A stretch of DNA of 64,000 nt from Gonocerus acuteangulatus. Its lineage: Eukaryota > Arthropoda > Insecta > Hemiptera > Coreidae. The notes beneath the pieces are model-generated. The model ran no database searches and was not told the DNA's origin. It was given only the letters and a program-made list of their open reading frames with translations. The position numbers and the translations under genes are program-made. Positions 1 to 12,780 of this stretch are shown here, one piece after another. The stretch covers positions 124,049,896 to 124,113,895 of the forward strand of contig OX328123.1 in NCBI GenBank assembly GCA_946811695.1. The letters are read 5' to 3'. Each line of letters starts with the position of its first letter. The stretch's first letter is position 1.

Positions 1-624
1 GGCAAACAGACGATACACGTTTTTGACCTAGCCTACGACACTCCCCGTATCAAGATCTACCTGTGTGCCAAGTTTGGTGAAAATCAGTCAAAAGGTGTGG
101 ATTTGTATAAGGAACAAACATACGGACTTACAACTGGTAGACGTTTTTGACCTAGCCTATGACAATCCCCTTATCAAGAAATACCTGTGTTCCAAGTTTG
201 ATCAAAATCTGTCAAACGGTGTGGACTTGTATACATAACAAACATACTTACAGACAGCTGGTAGATTTTTTTGACTTAGCCTATGATACTCCCAGTATCG
301 AGACCTGCCAGTCTGCCAAGATTGATCAAAATCGGTCAAACGGTGTGGATTTGTATACGGAACAAACAGACAGTAAAACACGTTGGACGTTTTTGGATTA
401 GCCTACGACACTCTCTGAATCAACACCTACCTGTGTTCCAAATTTGGTCAAAATCAGTCAAACGGTGTGGATTTGTATAAGGAACAAACATACAGACAGG
501 CAGCTGGTAGACGATTTTGACTTAGCCTACGAGACTTCCCGTATGAAGACCTACCATTATTCCAAGTTTGGTTAAAATCGGTCAAACGGTGTGGATTTGT
601 ATAAGGAACAAATAGACAGACACG
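1..624. repeat. tandem array, ~124-bp unit, five copies
   Basis: The motif GGTGTGG followed by a TTGTATA-like stretch recurs at 94, 218, 342, 464 and 588, a spacing of 124, 124, 122 and 124 bases. Each unit also carries a 'GACCTAGCCTA'-type block and a 'CCAAGTTTG' block. The array probably starts upstream of the window and ends in a (TA)n tract. Short open frames here are chance readings of the repeat. Confidence 0.9.
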
Positions 625-626
625 TG

Positions 627-628
<2 letters not shown>

Positions 629-700
<72 letters not shown>
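629..700. repeat. (TA)n microsatellite
   Basis: A pure AT dinucleotide run of about 70 bases at the end of the 124-bp array. Confidence 0.95.
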
Positions 701-703
<3 letters not shown>

Positions 704-763
704 GTAAACAATATCACTCAAATATATAGTTTTCATTAAAAGAAAGAAAAATTTTAATGTATT

Positions 764-1195
764 TTAACGAAAAATTTCAATCAAATAAATCATTTTTATT
801 CTATAAAAATTTTCATTCGAATAAATCATTTTTATTCAATAAAAATTTTCATTCAAATAAATTATTTTTTTCAATAAAAATTTTCATTCAATAAATTATT
901 TTTATTCAATAAAAATTTCCATTCAATAAATCATTTTTATTCAATAAATCATTTTTATTCAATAAAAATTTGCATTCAATAAATCATTTTTATTCAATAA
1001 AAATTTTCATTCAATAATATCATTTTCAATCAATAAAAATTTTTATTCAATAAATCATTGTTATTCAATAATGAATATAAATAAAAATTTACGTTATTCA
1101 TTGAATTTACTGAATAATGAATGAAAAATTATTCATTATTCAGAATGAAATATCAAATTTATTCATTATTCATTATTCGTTATTCTGAATGATTT
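764..1195. repeat. AT-rich short tandem array (TTCAATAAA-type unit)
   Basis: The words TTCAATAAA, AATCATTTTTATT and AAAATTTTCATT alternate with a unit of roughly 20-40 bases, degrading toward the 3' end. From about 1200 to 2320 the sequence is AT-rich with no gene or structured repeat that I can support. Confidence 0.8.
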
Positions 1196-2323
1196 TTGCC
1201 CAACACTGGTATATAGCCTCATTCTACACAGAACACTTGACTCTAATGAAAAGTATGACCGAAAAGACACACAAATGACTTTATCCATTTAACGACATAC
1301 TTTAAAAAAAATCACAAATACGAATGATTCCTAAAAAAAATAGGCGAAAAAGTATCAAATAGATTAATCAGCCATTTAAAAAAAAAACTTTGTTAACTCT
1401 CAAGTTCTAAACAGAAAAAACATTAACAAAAATAAATAATTATACAAATGTAATAACAATTTAAATTTGTTGGGACAACACTAATTTCTAAACCTAAAAG
1501 GTATCCGATAACTATTGTACACACTAAAATTACAGAAACCATACAACAAAACATTAATTCATTATTACTACCCTACTCCAACTACTAAATGAATATTACT
1601 ACATCCAGTAGTATAATTAAACAATGCTAAAAGATGTCTTGTAATTAGCTTATGATCTGTGACTTCTAATATTCTTTGCCCTTACATTTAATCATTAATA
1701 ATAAATGATAGAATTGTACGGTATATTTACTGATTAAAATAATGGCCTACTATTTGATGGAGAGCATATTTTTTTTAATTATTCATTTATTAACCAATTA
1801 TCGATTTGTCATTATCCATCATAAATTACTCTGCTTGCATTCTCAACGCCTCATATACTGTGTCAATTATGCTTCTAAAATAATATTGTTCGTTTTATGT
1901 TGGACTTAAACGCAGAGATTCTGTAAACCTTAATTTTGATGATTCGTGCCTTCTTTGAAGAGAAAGGGATTGAAATCTGGGATTGGGATGTTTCCATTTC
2001 AGCATAACAATTTGTAATGAGAGAATAGAAAACGTTATTTTGCCAGTCATTTTGAGGATGTGGTGCAGGCTTTTATTGGAAACGTAAAAAAAAAAGGGGG
2101 CATTAGCTCTTTTACGTGGATAGGAATGTATTCTGATTGACTAAACGTAACTATTGATTCCTTAGAATAATGAAAGACTAGCCTAAATGAATTACAAATT
2201 GCGAAAAAACGACAATTATATTTGGCTATTTCAACCAATTTGCTTTTATTCCTTCTTCGATTTTTTTTTCAGACGTAAGAGAATGTGTAATGGCTGTGCC
2301 AAATGAGAAAAAAAATCAGTGAG

Positions 2324-3719
2324 TTAACCCTTAGAATGCTAGCGGATCTGAGAGGGACCGACCGCCGGGTGCTACGAGCTTTGAGAGCCGATCCTACCCC
2401 AGTGCTAGCCTATTTTCCACCCTCCGCGTGCGACTTTGGTTTGGAACAAGACTATACTCAGACAGAGCTCCCGCCTTGGGTCGCTCGTATTACGTAGATA
2501 TATAACAGGGGGCATGCAAAATTGCTTGTTTTGTTGTAATTTAAGATGCTAATTTCATTAATTGTGTGTACTTTAGTGTGACCTTTTCAATTATTATAAC
2601 AAGTTTCTTATTAAAATTAATAAATAAACAGTTTCTAAAATAATATTTCAATTGTTTCCGAAATATTTTAGTTTTAAATTTAGCACTATTAGCCCTGTTA
2701 GTATGAATGCACCCTTTTATCAAAATATTCATGAAAACACTTTCTCTTCTCTTCATTTTACCCATTTTATGATTTATATCATTGTTATGATTCTTCAATT
2801 TATTTAGTAATTTTTTTAAAATATTGATTGATCTTTATTGATAATTTACAATCTGTACAGTTATGTACAATAAGTAATTATTTAGTAAATAACTGGGTCT
2901 TATTTTACTAAAAACTAATCATTTTATTTTTATATGCAACTCATAAAACTGGTTACGTCCAATAATTACTTGCTGGGAAAAAAACAACACTTTTTTAAAA
3001 TTTGTGTTTTGTATTTATTTTAAAAACAAATTTATTTATAATAAGTAGTATAGGCGCTAATGACCTACATGTAGATGCGCCGTAAAAAAATAATAATAAA
3101 AAAAATAAGTAGTATATTAATTACTATTAATTAGTAAATAGTAATATAATAATAAAGTAATGAATTAGAAATAAATAGTAGGTATATAACAAAAATATTA
3201 ATAATAAACATATAAATATAAAAATAAATAATAAACCAAAACTAGTACTGAGAAATATTTGTTAGGGTCATATTTCCCCACACCTAATTTAGCCTAAAGG
3301 TGGGAAAAGGTTTAGCAAATTTTAGTAAAGTGTCTGCAAACAATAGAAATAACAAGCCAACCCCTGCAGGTAGCCGCCTTGTTACAGTCTGAATTGGTGA
3401 TAATGGACCTTTCAGGTGGTCTAGGACACTCCGCTCGAGATAAAGTTAGCTTCCACTCACAATAAAACCGGGAAAAACACACGTAAAGACATTCTTCTGC
3501 TATCTAACGGATAGCTAAGTAACTAGACTAGTTGTACAGCGTGATACAAGAGATCTCTGGGCTTTCTGGAAGCAGAGATTATACAAAGAATATGAAAACG
3601 AATATATTCGTATGTCGCACTCTGAGGAATGTCCCGGCTGCACGAATATATTCGTGCTTCGCACTCAGAGCATTTTTTTAGAGAACGAATATATTCGTTT
3701 ATAGCACGGAAAGGGTTAA
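2324..3719. mobile_element. probable piggyBac-type non-autonomous element with TTAA target site
   Basis: TTAA at 2324-2327 is followed by CCCTTAGAATGCT. At the other end AGCACGGAAAGGG precedes TTAA at 3716-3719. Read inward the two ends give CCCTTnGnnTGCT versus CCCTTTCCGTGCT, an imperfect terminal inverted repeat with TTAA on both sides, as piggyBac elements show. The right subterminal region holds three copies of the palindrome ACGAATATATTCGT (about 3599, 3644, 3685). No transposase ORF is visible. A SINE-tail insertion is nested at 3051-3103. The short ends make the superfamily call an inference. Confidence 0.5.
3040..3115 (+). mobile_element. tail-only SINE insertion with 12-bp target-site duplication
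   Basis: AATAAGTAGTAT occurs at 3040-3051 and again at 3104-3115. Between them is only the ~30-bp 3' module starting GGCGCTAATGACC and ending GCGCCGT, then A-rich sequence. No tRNA or 5S head is present, so this is an extreme 5' truncation of a retroposed RNA. Confidence 0.85.
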
Positions 3720-4795
3720 GAGTTTATTTCTTCTTTGTGTGCCGTGTGGTATTAAAAATTCGCCTCGGCAGAAATAGTATCTCATTAGATGTGCCTTAGA
3801 ATACCCCGCTGAGACTCATCGGGCGGGTTATGGAGGTAAAAGAAAAAGCATAACGGGTAGATGTACAGTCGTAATGATGAGTAACAGGAGTCCATATCAT
3901 AAGGAATGAAAAACGGAGGATGGAGCTGTGATTACGAAATGCTGGGTAAGGTCGTTTCCGATTCGGTCATGCCTCGTAGATTATATTTAGAAGTTTTTCA
4001 GGTACAGTTAAACCTCAGAGTAGTTTTACAGACAAGACCAAGATCCCGAACTTTAGGATACAGAACAAAAATTAAATGACATGTTGCTTTTCTCAGAAAG
4101 ACTGTTTATCAATCCATTTTTTATTAAGGGGATACTGTGCACCTTGTCATAAAATCAATATGAATACATGCACTACAGACAGTTCAAATAAGTAGAAAAG
4201 TTCCATTGAACAAACACCTGAATAAAATATTCTCTTTCACTCTTCGGCCATTTGCAAAGCCGATTCCTCATTTTCTAAATCACCAAAAACCGAACAGTCT
4301 GTAGATTAGACCAGTTTAAAAATTAGCCTGATCCATAAAATTCCGACTCGCAGGAATTGCGATAACATACCGAATTTATCTATAATTCATACATTTTTGT
4401 TAATTTTAGAAACCCGGGATAGAAAGTCTTAATAATAATATTTCTCCTTCTTTGGAACGTAACCAACCCTCCCAAAACTTCAGAAAACTACCAATTTCTC
4501 CTACTGAAATTTAGCCAACATGTATTTTGTAGGAAATGTATGTAGCTTGTGCGTAATCAGCTTCCATACACCAAGATTTGAGTACCATTTTCAAAATATT
4601 AAAGATAACATACCAAAAATAACCGAAATTCATATATCGCACTAGTATTTCTAAAGAGACACAACTCAAAAATTGGTGTTTTTGCAGTTATGACTATGAA
4701 AGACATGGGAAATATCTCTTTATCAACCATCAAAACTGTCTGTACCTAGCTTCAGAGCTTGTGCACCACAGGGCACTTATGCCACTCTTCCTGTC
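3720..4795. other. intergenic, no gene recognised
   Basis: Moderately AT-rich unique-looking sequence. A GTGTGCCGTGTGGT word near 3738 resembles one at about 22595, hinting at a decayed shared repeat. Nothing else can be supported. Confidence 0.4.
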
Positions 4796-4807
4796 TTCAT
4801 GATATAT

Positions 4808-4876
<69 letters not shown>

Positions 4877-4921
4877 ACGGCACTTCAACCGCTAAGCCAT
4901 TAGCGCCGTCTTAATGATATT
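4794..4921 (-). mobile_element. tail-only SINE insertion with (TA)n-converted tail
   Basis: On the minus strand the shared 3' module reads GGCGCTAATGGCTT to GTGCCGTAAAA (about 4875-4909). It is followed by a (TA)n tract at 4802-4873 where an oligo(A) tail would be expected. TCTTCATGATAT and TCTTAATGATAT flank the unit as an 11/12 target-site duplication. Confidence 0.65.
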
Positions 4922-4999
4922 CTCCCTACATAGGCAAGAGTGACACATTTTCAGTTGAATTATTTTTGAGTTGTCACTTTAGAAATACTAGTACGATAT

Positions 5000-7440
5000 G
5001 TTAGTTTCCATACAATTTGACAGCTAACCTTTATAGCAACGATCAGGTTATGCGGATTGGATCTAACGTAGAATGGGAAAATAGCCTATAAGTTAAATCA
5101 TTACGGCACTCGAGAAACCGAGGCAAACATTGGGTGCGCCCAAAAGGTTTGATCTTCAAGTATCTTCGATACTCCGATCCCAGACTGTCCCCCAGCCTTT
5201 AATGGATATCTCGCAATTGAAAAGCAGGCCAACCAAACTTCTGTTTTTTTTTTTTTTTTTTCTGTTCTTCATGAGAGTTCAGCAATGTCTAATTTATGAC
5301 GACTCAAAGCGAAATATGTTAATTACGAACTTCATCTTCACATCAACCGTCCTCAAGTGATAACATCTTCCCTTGAAAGCCTGCAGATAGCGTTGCATAG
5401 TTAACCCCAGACTCCACATCCTCGGACACTTCCTTCAGCCGGACCGTGAAGGCATGCTTAAAATAATGTCAAGGCGGGCCTGCAAAATATAAATAAATAG
5501 TCTCATTAGAGCTGTAGTGACGCAAATACTTGGACGGGCGGACGTTGCGATCCAGTCCTATCAAGATCTCCTAATATCCATCGCTGCCCATGGAGATAGG
5601 CTGAAATTTCGACAGGGAGGATTCACGGATCTCGAACCGCCAACAAGCTCTTCTCATTTACATTTTAACTCAACTTACATTCCTTCAATAGTTTCATATT
5701 ATAATTGTTCTCAATTATGTCTTATAAAATGTCAGAAGGTCACTAATTCCTATCTTAGGTCTTTTTATTAAAATTCATTTATACCTGTTTGTCCGTGTAT
5801 CAATTCCTCTATTAGTCAGTCTATTCGTGGGATCATGGTATATTTCTTTAAAAGTTGGGGTGCTTTCTAAAATACTGTTACTTTTCTTAATATAGTCCTA
5901 TTTATTAATAACGACCGTCTTAGTAGCTAAGTCCGCTTTTATTGCAAATACATCAGGGATTGCTTAAAATATTTCAGAAAAATCTTAGCATTAAATTCAG
6001 CCATTCCCATTTTCAGCTGGAATAATACTGTAGTTTATATTGTCTGGCCTTCTACCATTTTAAAAGACAAAATTGGATAGTTTCGAATTTATAGGCTGAG
6101 AAAAAATTAATGAGAGAATGATTAATCGGTAGCTATATCGTGATGAGAAGTCAAGCGAGCTTTTTTATCTCACTAAATGAGTTACATATTGACAACATTT
6201 ATTTTGTGATAACTTGATAAAAATTCTAGGGGAAATTATACAAAGAAAACCCTCGAATTTTACTTAATAAAATAAAATTGCAGTATTATATTTATTAATA
6301 TTTTTTTGTTTATACCTATGGCAATTAATTTATTTATTAGCACAGATATCTATTTTCTTTATGCATAAATGATCATGTTTACAATGAAAAACTAAGGTAT
6401 TATACTGTAAGAAAAAAAAGCGGAGATTAGGGAACATTTAGTATAACGAGGATTACGTCAATTGAAGACCAGTAAGGGAAATTCCAATAAATTGTAAGCA
6501 ATTTTATGCCAAAATTTACAATATTATAACGTTTCGACAGCAAAGTCGCAAAATTATTTTCAATATCATGTTTTGAAATTATATTTACATATCCTTTCAA
6601 AACATTTTTATCATGCATATTCCTTTCCGCGAGCTATTAAAATTCCGTATTTTTTTTCATTTAAGGATAAAGCCACCTACGAAGAAGCTGACCATTCCTA
6701 GTATCCCTTAGTATCTCATTGTGTGGCCAGAGAGGACACGGTGTGCACTTTAGATAGCAAACTGGCTTAAGAAACGAATGTTGCGAAACTGATAACCGTG
6801 ATTCCAAAAGCACTTAGAGAAGACTGCAACACATATAATCACTTTCACGTAACAAAATTTAGCCTTTTATTGATATTTTATCAGCACAAAAATATGTAAG
6901 GCGAAGATTGACAAACAAAAAAAAACTATCACCAAAGGTTAAACGTCTAACAAAGCGGAATAGACATTTAAGTAATAGGCACGGACTTGTGGGCGACCAA
7001 GGTCGGACACTTCCGTTTCCTCCACACTCCAGAGCTTTCAAGTTCTTGAGAATCATTTCCTCTTTAAGAAAATACATTGTAACTTTTTTTGAATCTGGAA
7101 GCACTATTAAATTAAGAATAAACCGAGAGGGAGCAATTACCAATCTTGAATACATATTACATAATTTTAGTATATACAGAATTTAAGAATAAAAGAAATC
7201 AACAAATAATGAGTAGAAATAAAAGCATATATACAAAATACACACACAACATTGGTACATTATGACAGTAAACCAAACAAGCGATATATCAAAATCGGAC
7301 GATTATTATCTTGAAGTTGTTTGGCCTAAAAACCTAAATCTACCAAGCAAAATCTTGAAGCGTAAATATTTCAAAGCCAAACTGAAAAAAAAACAAAACT
7401 GTTTAATGAAGATAGTGTACGAGGTTTAGGCAAAAAAGAC
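5000..7440. other. intergenic or upstream intron, no exon identified
   Basis: GC-richer patches occur at 5130-5240 and 5510-5660. The latter contains GGTTCGAGATCC on the minus strand, reminiscent of a Pol III B box, but I cannot define an element. The first exon of the small secreted protein gene downstream might lie here; I found no convincing ATG plus donor with a matching phase. Confidence 0.3.
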
Positions 7441-7452
7441 ATATATATCATC

Positions 7453-7454
<2 letters not shown>

Positions 7455-7508
<54 letters not shown>
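7455..7508. repeat. (TA)n microsatellite
   Basis: About 54 bases of AT dinucleotide, about 70 bases upstream of the acceptor of the first visible exon of the secreted-protein gene. Confidence 0.95.
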
Positions 7509-7512
<4 letters not shown>

Positions 7513-7578
7513 TGGCTATACTTGTTATTTACTATTGATTTAAATAAAATTTGTTATTCTAAGTCCTATGTATTTCAG

Positions 7579-7687
7579 GCTTTCGCCTGCGCTGCTCTCA
7601 TGGTCGCCGTCGCTTCAGCACAGTTCGACTACTTCGGTGGTCTTCAAGGAGGGTTCGCTGCACCCAGAGATCCAAGGGCTAACAGGG
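7579..7687 (+). CDS. exon encoding signal-peptide core
   Basis: The acceptor is TATGTATTTCAG and the donor G|GTAAGTG. The exon has 36 codons plus one base, so it leaves in phase 1. It is visibly GC-richer than the flanking introns. Confidence 0.8.
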
Positions 7688-10600
7688 GTAAGTGATAATA
7701 TCAAAATATTATATTGAAAATGAAAAATTATGAAACTCATTAATTTGGAGATTTTATTTATATATGTTGGGAAAATAAATAATCTATCTTGTTAAACAAA
7801 TGAAATACTCAATCATAGGAGAAGTCTGATCCAAAATGCTTCTTGTATAAAATAAACTATGAAAAAGAGGTTAGGGAGATGGCACCATTATTTTTTGCGC
7901 TTAGCGCTTACAGCAGTTTATATGATCGTCTTTACAGCTATAATATTATGCTACTTCTCAACTCACAGAGATGCATGAACAGCCATTTTTGCGATTGGTT
8001 GGTAGCAGCGAAGGACGAGGCTCAGGGGAAATAAACTGTTACTTTCTCCATAAGAATTTCTTTATTATGAGAGCTAAGCAGTTTCAGCTGCTCAACACCA
8101 GCGGAAATTTAACAGAAGCTATTACATAAATGACATGTACCACTGCCTTATAGATACTAGACGCAGTACGCATCTAATGTAACCACCAAGTTATATACTG
8201 GAGCTGATTGTGATGGTGATCAGAATCTAGTTATAGCAATGTACAGGCAGAGGCTCTCAAGAAGATCAATAGTCCCAGTGGGAACTGTCACTTTATTTCA
8301 TATAGAAAATAAACGGTAAGAAATACCTTCAGAGAAATGTTACTGGATCATAAAGAGCAAGCGTTACTAGCATCAAAGGATAATAGAGCGGAGTGCTGAT
8401 GGAAATGCCTGAAATAGTGTATTGGAACAGGTAGTGCCGCCTGGATTGATCTGTTGGTGGAGGCCTGGGACTGTAGAGCCCATATGTAAGTAAGTAAATA
8501 CTTTCATATTTTTTCATTGCCAGAAACCAAGCAGTGCATCACTTGGTTCGCCAAATCGAAATCTGGCAATTCCTGAAGGTGTTACATGACATGTCCTGTG
8601 ACATTACAAACAGAACGTCAGTAATAACGTTACTTGACCAATCCTGATGGAATACCGGATGGATCAACATTATCTTCTTGATGATTGAAGGACTTCACAC
8701 CGTTCAATGGATGGATTGAATCATCTTGATGGAACAGCTGAAAACAAGAGCTGGTATCCGACCCTGGCCCTGACTCTCCTTCCCAGTTCGTTACCCTCGC
8801 ATTTCGTAAGACCTCTTGTCGCCTTTATTCTCCGGCACGACGTATTTTACTAATATTTCTTTTTATATCTCTTCAATTAATTCTGGTCAGCGCCTCGAAT
8901 CGCTAATTCCCTTTGTTATTGATGAAACAGCTCAGGTTCCCACGTGGCTGCACCAAACAAGTACCACCATACCAAGTCTCTCTTAAAGCCTTTTTTCTTA
9001 TAATAACCAATTAATTTCTACTGGAATACTCTCTTTATTTTCAATTTTTTTTCTCTTCGAGTGGAGGGTTCCTGTTTTAACTAAATACGCATTATAAGAA
9101 CAAAGGTTTTTGTAATTACTCTTTGTATTTACTTATCATTTAGTATCAAATAATATAAACCTAAAATTTAAATCAGGGTTCAACAGAAAGCAAAAATATC
9201 GCCGACTTGTATATTATAGTAAAATCATTTGTCACCAGCCAGCAATAATATAATTTATTTCTTACTTGAGATATTATTATTACACAATCAGGTAAGTGTA
9301 TTGATAAAATAATACCCTAAAGTTTATTAATGAACTCAAAAGTTTTTAATTGGAGATAAATTCCTGCCTTAGTTGTCGTTTTTAGACACTCAGGTATCTC
9401 GCGATATTTCATTGATGGTTATAATATATTTTTTTTGTTGTTGTTTAGTTTAATACGACTCCTCAAAAGTATAAATGTAACCTGTAATTTCCACTTAGCC
9501 ACATAACTCACATCATACTGCAATTTTTGTAACTATTGATTATTTTTTTTTCAGGACCAGTTACATTCCCTGTAACCCAGCCCGGAGCGGAGACCAGCGG
9601 CGTCCGAGTTGGTGCTTCTGGCTATGGATTCGTCCCTCCAGGCCAAAGAGGAGGCAAGCAATTTTTTCATTATCATTCATCGATAACAAAAAAAAATAGT
9701 AAATCCTAACGTAATCGGTTGGAACCCAATATGCAAAAAATATTTAAGTAATGAAAATCAGAGCCCATATTTTCGTTTGCATTTAAAATTCAACTAGTAA
9801 AAGAAATTAGCTTCGGTTTAGGACTCTTATTTGAAGGAAATTGATCATTTTAAAAATAATAGGAGTAGTATGACAAGAATAAACAATTGATTAGAACTTT
9901 TACCAAGCAAGTTAAAGATTCTACAAGCTGCTTAAAACTTCACATCCGATTGAAATTGTGCCAATAAGAAGACACTGATTGATTTCCATGTTTCGCAAGA
10001 AAACCTTGGAGGATCACAAACATCAGCCAACGGCAATACCCACGTTAAATACACCGATTTCTGTAGATCACCGAAGTTAAGCAAAGTCGGGTGTGGCTTG
10101 TACTTGGATGGGTGACCGCCAGGGAAAACCACGTGCAGTTTGTATATTGCATTACAGGGTAGTGAACTATAAATATACCGGCACTAGTAGCCCTGAATTT
10201 GATACGCTCTTAAAATAAAAATTAATTTACTAATATCTACCCCATTCCATCATGTGACAACGGATCAACCAGCGTGACTCCCTATGTTATTGTTTGCTAT
10301 TTATTTATTTTTTCATAATAGAACTATATCACTCTTGATGCAATTATTTAGATTAAAAAAGAACGAGTACATTTTATTCCCTTACAGAAAAATCTAGTTA
10401 TAAATCAGCTTTTTATAAAGTTCTAATAAACGTTGCCGAATATATTTGAAGGATCAGGGTGGAATAATAACACTGCATGCTCACAGTGGACAATTCATTT
10501 GTCCATAGATAAATACTTAAAGGGTGGATTTGTGCCTATCAATTTTCTTCAAGAGGAGAAAGGGTAAAATTAACCAATTCAACACAAGCAAAACGCATTA

Positions 10601-12733
10601 AAATCTATTAAAGTTTTTGTGACAGATTTAAACAAAACATTGACAGCATCGAATAAATACACTCATAAAACTGCAATTGAAAAAATGAAATGCAAAAGGC
10701 AGTTAATTAAATGCTCATCTAATTACATTGGCTTAATATTTAACCGCAGATATTCATAATCGATGTAGTTAATCGAAATTCGTGAATCGGGGAAATTAAA
10801 TTATTATTCAGAGTTATTTATGTTCGTATATGGTTTTATTCTATTGAGGTGAAATTGAATAATTAATTCTGTTTTATTCGACCTAAATCTAGCATTTATT
10901 TTATAATGTATCTTTTAAACTTCTATTCTACCGTAATTTTCCTATTCTTTTATTATGTTAAACTAAGGGAATTCTGTTCAATCAGCAAAGAGTAATCTAG
11001 GTTTTTTTTAAGTCAACAAACAGTTTAGGCAATAAAAATTAGTTATAATATACTGAACCTATTGCTATTTTCATTTTTCTTTTGCGCTGAAATAAACTCA
11101 GAGTTAATGTCAAATGCTCACATTTCAACATTGTCAACTATGACTAATGAAATTGCGTAAAACAGACAAATAAAAGTTAATATTTACCACTTAAAGACCA
11201 GGTTTTGCAGACGAAAGTATTATTACATAAAGTCATTGTATAAATAATCCTGGGTCTGTTTGCGAAGAGCACATCCAGTTACTTATCCAGTTACTTTTGA
11301 AGTATCTGTAGTATTGCAACAGTGATTTAGCGCATGCGCATAACTCATTCGCATTTCTATTAATTGTTGCTGGTAGTAAAGTAACCTTCAACACTCAAGT
11401 CAATCCAAATCGCAAAACTTAATAGAATTCTATTAATTTTAGCGAGTTGGATTGACTAGAGTTTTGATATCTTCTTGAGCGAGCGTAGCGAAATGAATAT
11501 AAAATATAAATATTGTATAGAACCACCATCGGTGACGAGGCCCCTAAACTTCACGATTACCTGTACACAATTGCTGAAGTATATTCTGCTTATTTTCATT
11601 TATGCTTTGCAAGCCTAAAAGTATTACATACAAATACAATTAACGTTTAGCTAGAAACCATATTATAAAAATATAGTAGTCAAAAAAAGTTACTTTTTGT
11701 AGTGATTTTAAATACTTTTCATTATTATATTAACTCTTCATTACTATATTTATATAATATGGTTTCTAACCTTAGATAACCTGTAAAGAAGTAATAGATA
11801 ACCTGCAAAGAACCTGTAAACTAATCCGTAAGTACCAAAATCACTGTTTAAAATCACGACAGAGACTTCTAAGTAACTGGATGTGGTCTTCGTAAACAGA
11901 GCCAAAATTCTGCCATCCGTCAATTGGCATTAAGTTATATTGATGATTCCAGATATGTTTTCGAACAAACGACTATGTGGATATACAAAAAGTTTGGTAA
12001 TAATGAACTAATACTTCTTTGTATACAGGAAATTTACAATATCAATAATGTATTAAAACACCTCTTTCATTTCTTCTTCAAGTAAGGAAAGTATTAACTT
12101 AACAAAAACATCTTAGCAGGTACTTCACGCTCATTGCACATCCATTCGGGTCGTGCGACCGGGAGTAAGAGCCATGAATTTAAAAACAATCGTAATGAGA
12201 TAAATCCTTCATTGAAAGAATAACACAAAGAAACGAGGAAGATGTGCCTCGTACTTGAAGTGGTCCCATCTGAAGGTGATCCATGCTCCGACAAGCAGGC
12301 TAAGTGCAGGCTGTAGTCATGGTGTAAAGTGTTGTGGTCTCGTGGTTTTATATACACGTGATGACCTTGATTGGTATCCTCTGTCACATGGTTCGTATTC
12401 GAATGGAATCTCACGAGACGACGATGAACGGTTAGTAATTACTCTTCGCCGATTAAAGTCTAGTTGGCCGTTAATTATTAAAGGTCATCAGGTCCTTAAA
12501 AGCTTCTCGTTAAAGGCAATTTGAACATGTTGGTTTTATAGTTGTTTTAACGTTTTATAACACAGAGGGGGTCTCCCGTGGTCTGGTGGCTAGCGCGCTA
12601 GATTCATAAGCGGGAGATGGTGGGTTCGATCCCCACCGGCGCCAGAAATTTTCTCATCTCAGGGCTCGCTGAGAAAATTCCTGGCTGCACCCTGGACGTC
12701 GGCGCTAATGGCCAAGATTTATGTCGATGCGCC

Positions 12734-12780
<47 letters not shown>

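Noticed and set aside
1..624. CRISPR-like array
   Set aside because: The whole 124-base unit is repeated with mutations and there are no unique spacers. The sequence is eukaryotic.
454..717. protein with Tyr-Ile repeats
   Set aside because: Translation of a (TA)n microsatellite. The same holds for frames at 15015-15375, 16900-17160, 33923-34120, 34778-35064 and 37366-37700.
6859..7186. overlapping ORFs of 92-98 aa on both strands
   Set aside because: Low-complexity, no motif, no splice or start context; neither strand is favoured.
11332..11341. NRF1-like site GCGCATGCGC
   Set aside because: It sits inside a transposable element, with no nearby gene start.
12571..12650. tRNA gene
   Set aside because: A and B boxes are present, but there is no acceptor-stem pairing, and it continues into a SINE body with an A tail and target-site duplication.
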